37,937 nt of DNA from Bradyrhizobium guangdongense (lineage in GTDB: Bacteria > Pseudomonadota > Alphaproteobacteria > Rhizobiales > Xanthobacteraceae), in contig NZ_PPPT01000110.1 of the NCBI RefSeq assembly GCF_006483445.1, positions 1-37,937 on the forward strand. The letters run 5' to 3'. The position numbers and the translations under genes are program-made. The notes under the pieces were generated by a model. That model worked only from the letters and a program-made list of their open reading frames with translations, searched no databases and was not told where the DNA came from. Below, in pieces: positions 36,990 to 37,937 of the stretch (position 1 is its first letter; each line of letters begins with the position of its first letter).

Positions 36990-37937
36990 ATGGGGTCGAT
37001 CGACAGGTATATTTTCCGCACGACGCTGGCGTCGTTTGCGCTCGTCCTGGTCAGCCTTACCGGCGTGATCTGGATTACGCAGGCGTTGCGCGGCATCGAC
37101 CTGATGACGAGCCAGGGACAGACCATCGTCACCTTCCTCGGCATCACCGGGCTCGTGATCCCCGCGCTCATCCTGATCATCTCGCCGATCGCGCTGATGA
37201 TCGCGATCTCGCACACGCTGAACAAGCTCGCGACCGATTCCGAGATCATCGTGATGAATGCCGCCGGCTTCTCGCCGTTGCGGCTGTTCTATCCGTTCTT
37301 CTACGCCACCTGCGTGGTGGCGCTGCTGGTCGCCTTCATCGCGGCCTATCTCGCCCCCGACGGCATGCGCCGCATCAAGCAGTGGGACGCCGAGATCACG
37401 GCCGACGTGCTCACCAACATCCTGCAGCCCGGCCGCTTCGCCCAGCTCGACCAGAACCTCACGATCCGGATCCGCGAGCGGCAGCCCGGCGGCATCCTCG
37501 CCGGCATCTTCATCGACGACCGTCGCGATCCCAAGGAGCGTATCTCGATCGTCGCGGAACGGGGCGAGGTCGTCAAAAGCGGCAACGGCTCGTTTCTGGT
37601 GCTGAACGACGGCAATCTGCAGCGCTTCGAGGCCGGCAAGCGCGACCCGGCGCTGGTGGCGTTCGGCCGCTACGCCTTCGACATGTCAAAATTCTCCAAC
37701 CAGGGCCGTGACGTCACGCTCGGCATTCGCGAGCGCTATCTCTGGGAGCTGCTGTCGCCGGCCGAGGACGATCCGGTCTACAAGTCGGTACCCGGCCAGT
37801 TCCGCTCGGAGCTGCACGACCGCATCATGGCGCCGCTCTATCCGTTCGCTTTTGCCGCACTGACCTTCGCCTTCCTCGGTGCGCCCCGCACCACGCGCCA
37901 GAGCCGCAACTTCTCGATCGGCGGCTCGATCCTCGCC
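36990..37937 (+). CDS. lptF: LPS export permease LptF (3' end cut by window)
   Basis: The first 316 residues of the YjgP/YjgQ-family permease that, with LptG and LptB, extracts lipopolysaccharide from the inner membrane. It starts MGSIDRYIFRTTLASFALVL. Early membrane segments follow (VTFLGITGLVIPALILIISP; LFYPFFYATCVVALLVAFI). The central periplasmic jellyroll domain (about residues 110-260) contains VAERGEVVKSGNGSFLVL. A later segment reads PLYPFAFAALTFAFLG. It runs off the end without a stop. The ATG at 36990 is the family-typical start. It is divergent from pepA; lptG is expected just beyond the window. Confidence 0.93.
   Translation, partial: MGSIDRYIFRTTLASFALVLVSLTGVIWITQALRGIDLMTSQGQTIVTFLGITGLVIPALILIISPIALMIAISHTLNKLATDSEIIVMNAAGFSPLRLFYPFFYATCVVALLVAFIAAYLAPDGMRRIKQWDAEITADVLTNILQPGRFAQLDQNLTIRIRERQPGGILAGIFIDDRRDPKERISIVAERGEVVKSGNGSFLVLNDGNLQRFEAGKRDPALVAFGRYAFDMSKFSNQGRDVTLGIRERYLWELLSPAEDDPVYKSVPGQFRSELHDRIMAPLYPFAFAALTFAFLGAPRTTRQSRNFSIGGSILA

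Overview
The window looks like chromosome from a Bradyrhizobium-type alphaproteobacterium (Nitrobacteraceae). The DNA is GC-rich with strong G/C third-position bias. HdaA, a RAYT with REP-like palindromes, HolC/PepA beside LptF, and the purM-purN / CDP-alcohol transferase / hdaA / ppk / ppx order all fit. This assignment rests on gene content and style, not on a database match. No tRNA, rRNA or CRISPR array was seen.

Layout. 1-3462: aspS (minus) and selO (plus), divergent. 3479-4311: a REP-associated tyrosine transposase bracketed by four related REP palindromes. 4433-8445: a GpdQ-like phosphodiesterase followed by two permeases and a binding protein of a glycerol-3-phosphate (Ugp)-type ABC importer, with no ATPase gene. 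8453-10159: a terminator hairpin, a tiny membrane ORF, rnd, and a compound palindromic repeat. 10207-14889: a class III aminotransferase and a four-gene minus-strand operon (two acetyltransferase-like proteins, an isochorismatase-fold protein lacking its catalytic Lys and Cys, a small acidic protein), divergent from a LysR regulator. 14906-16063: an outer-membrane beta-barrel protein with a Pro-Thr linker. 16234-19447: purN, purM, a CDP-alcohol phosphatidyltransferase and hdaA.

19734-24989 is the most interesting gene. It encodes a 1751-residue protein with an N-terminal nucleoside-phosphorylase/nucleosidase domain, a STAND/NACHT-like P-loop ATPase and a C-terminal helical region of about 1100 residues. 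It lies between hdaA and ppk, which are usually close together in this group. Its base composition is visibly more AT-rich, most of all in the C-terminal half. The architecture suggests a bacterial NLR-like (Avs-type) antiphage protein with a nucleotide-cleaving effector.

25145-28944: a PHO-box-like site, then ppk and ppx (polyphosphate synthesis and turnover). 28962-30283: a TerC-family membrane protein and ndk. 30582-31208: a small secreted Gly/His-rich protein and a 60-residue hypothetical. 31261-33129: an Uup-like ABC-F ATPase. 33138-34583: a GT32-like glycosyltransferase and a lipoprotein. 34710-36661: holC and pepA, overlapping. 36990-37937: lptF, cut by the window end and divergent from pepA, with a CtrA-like site between them.
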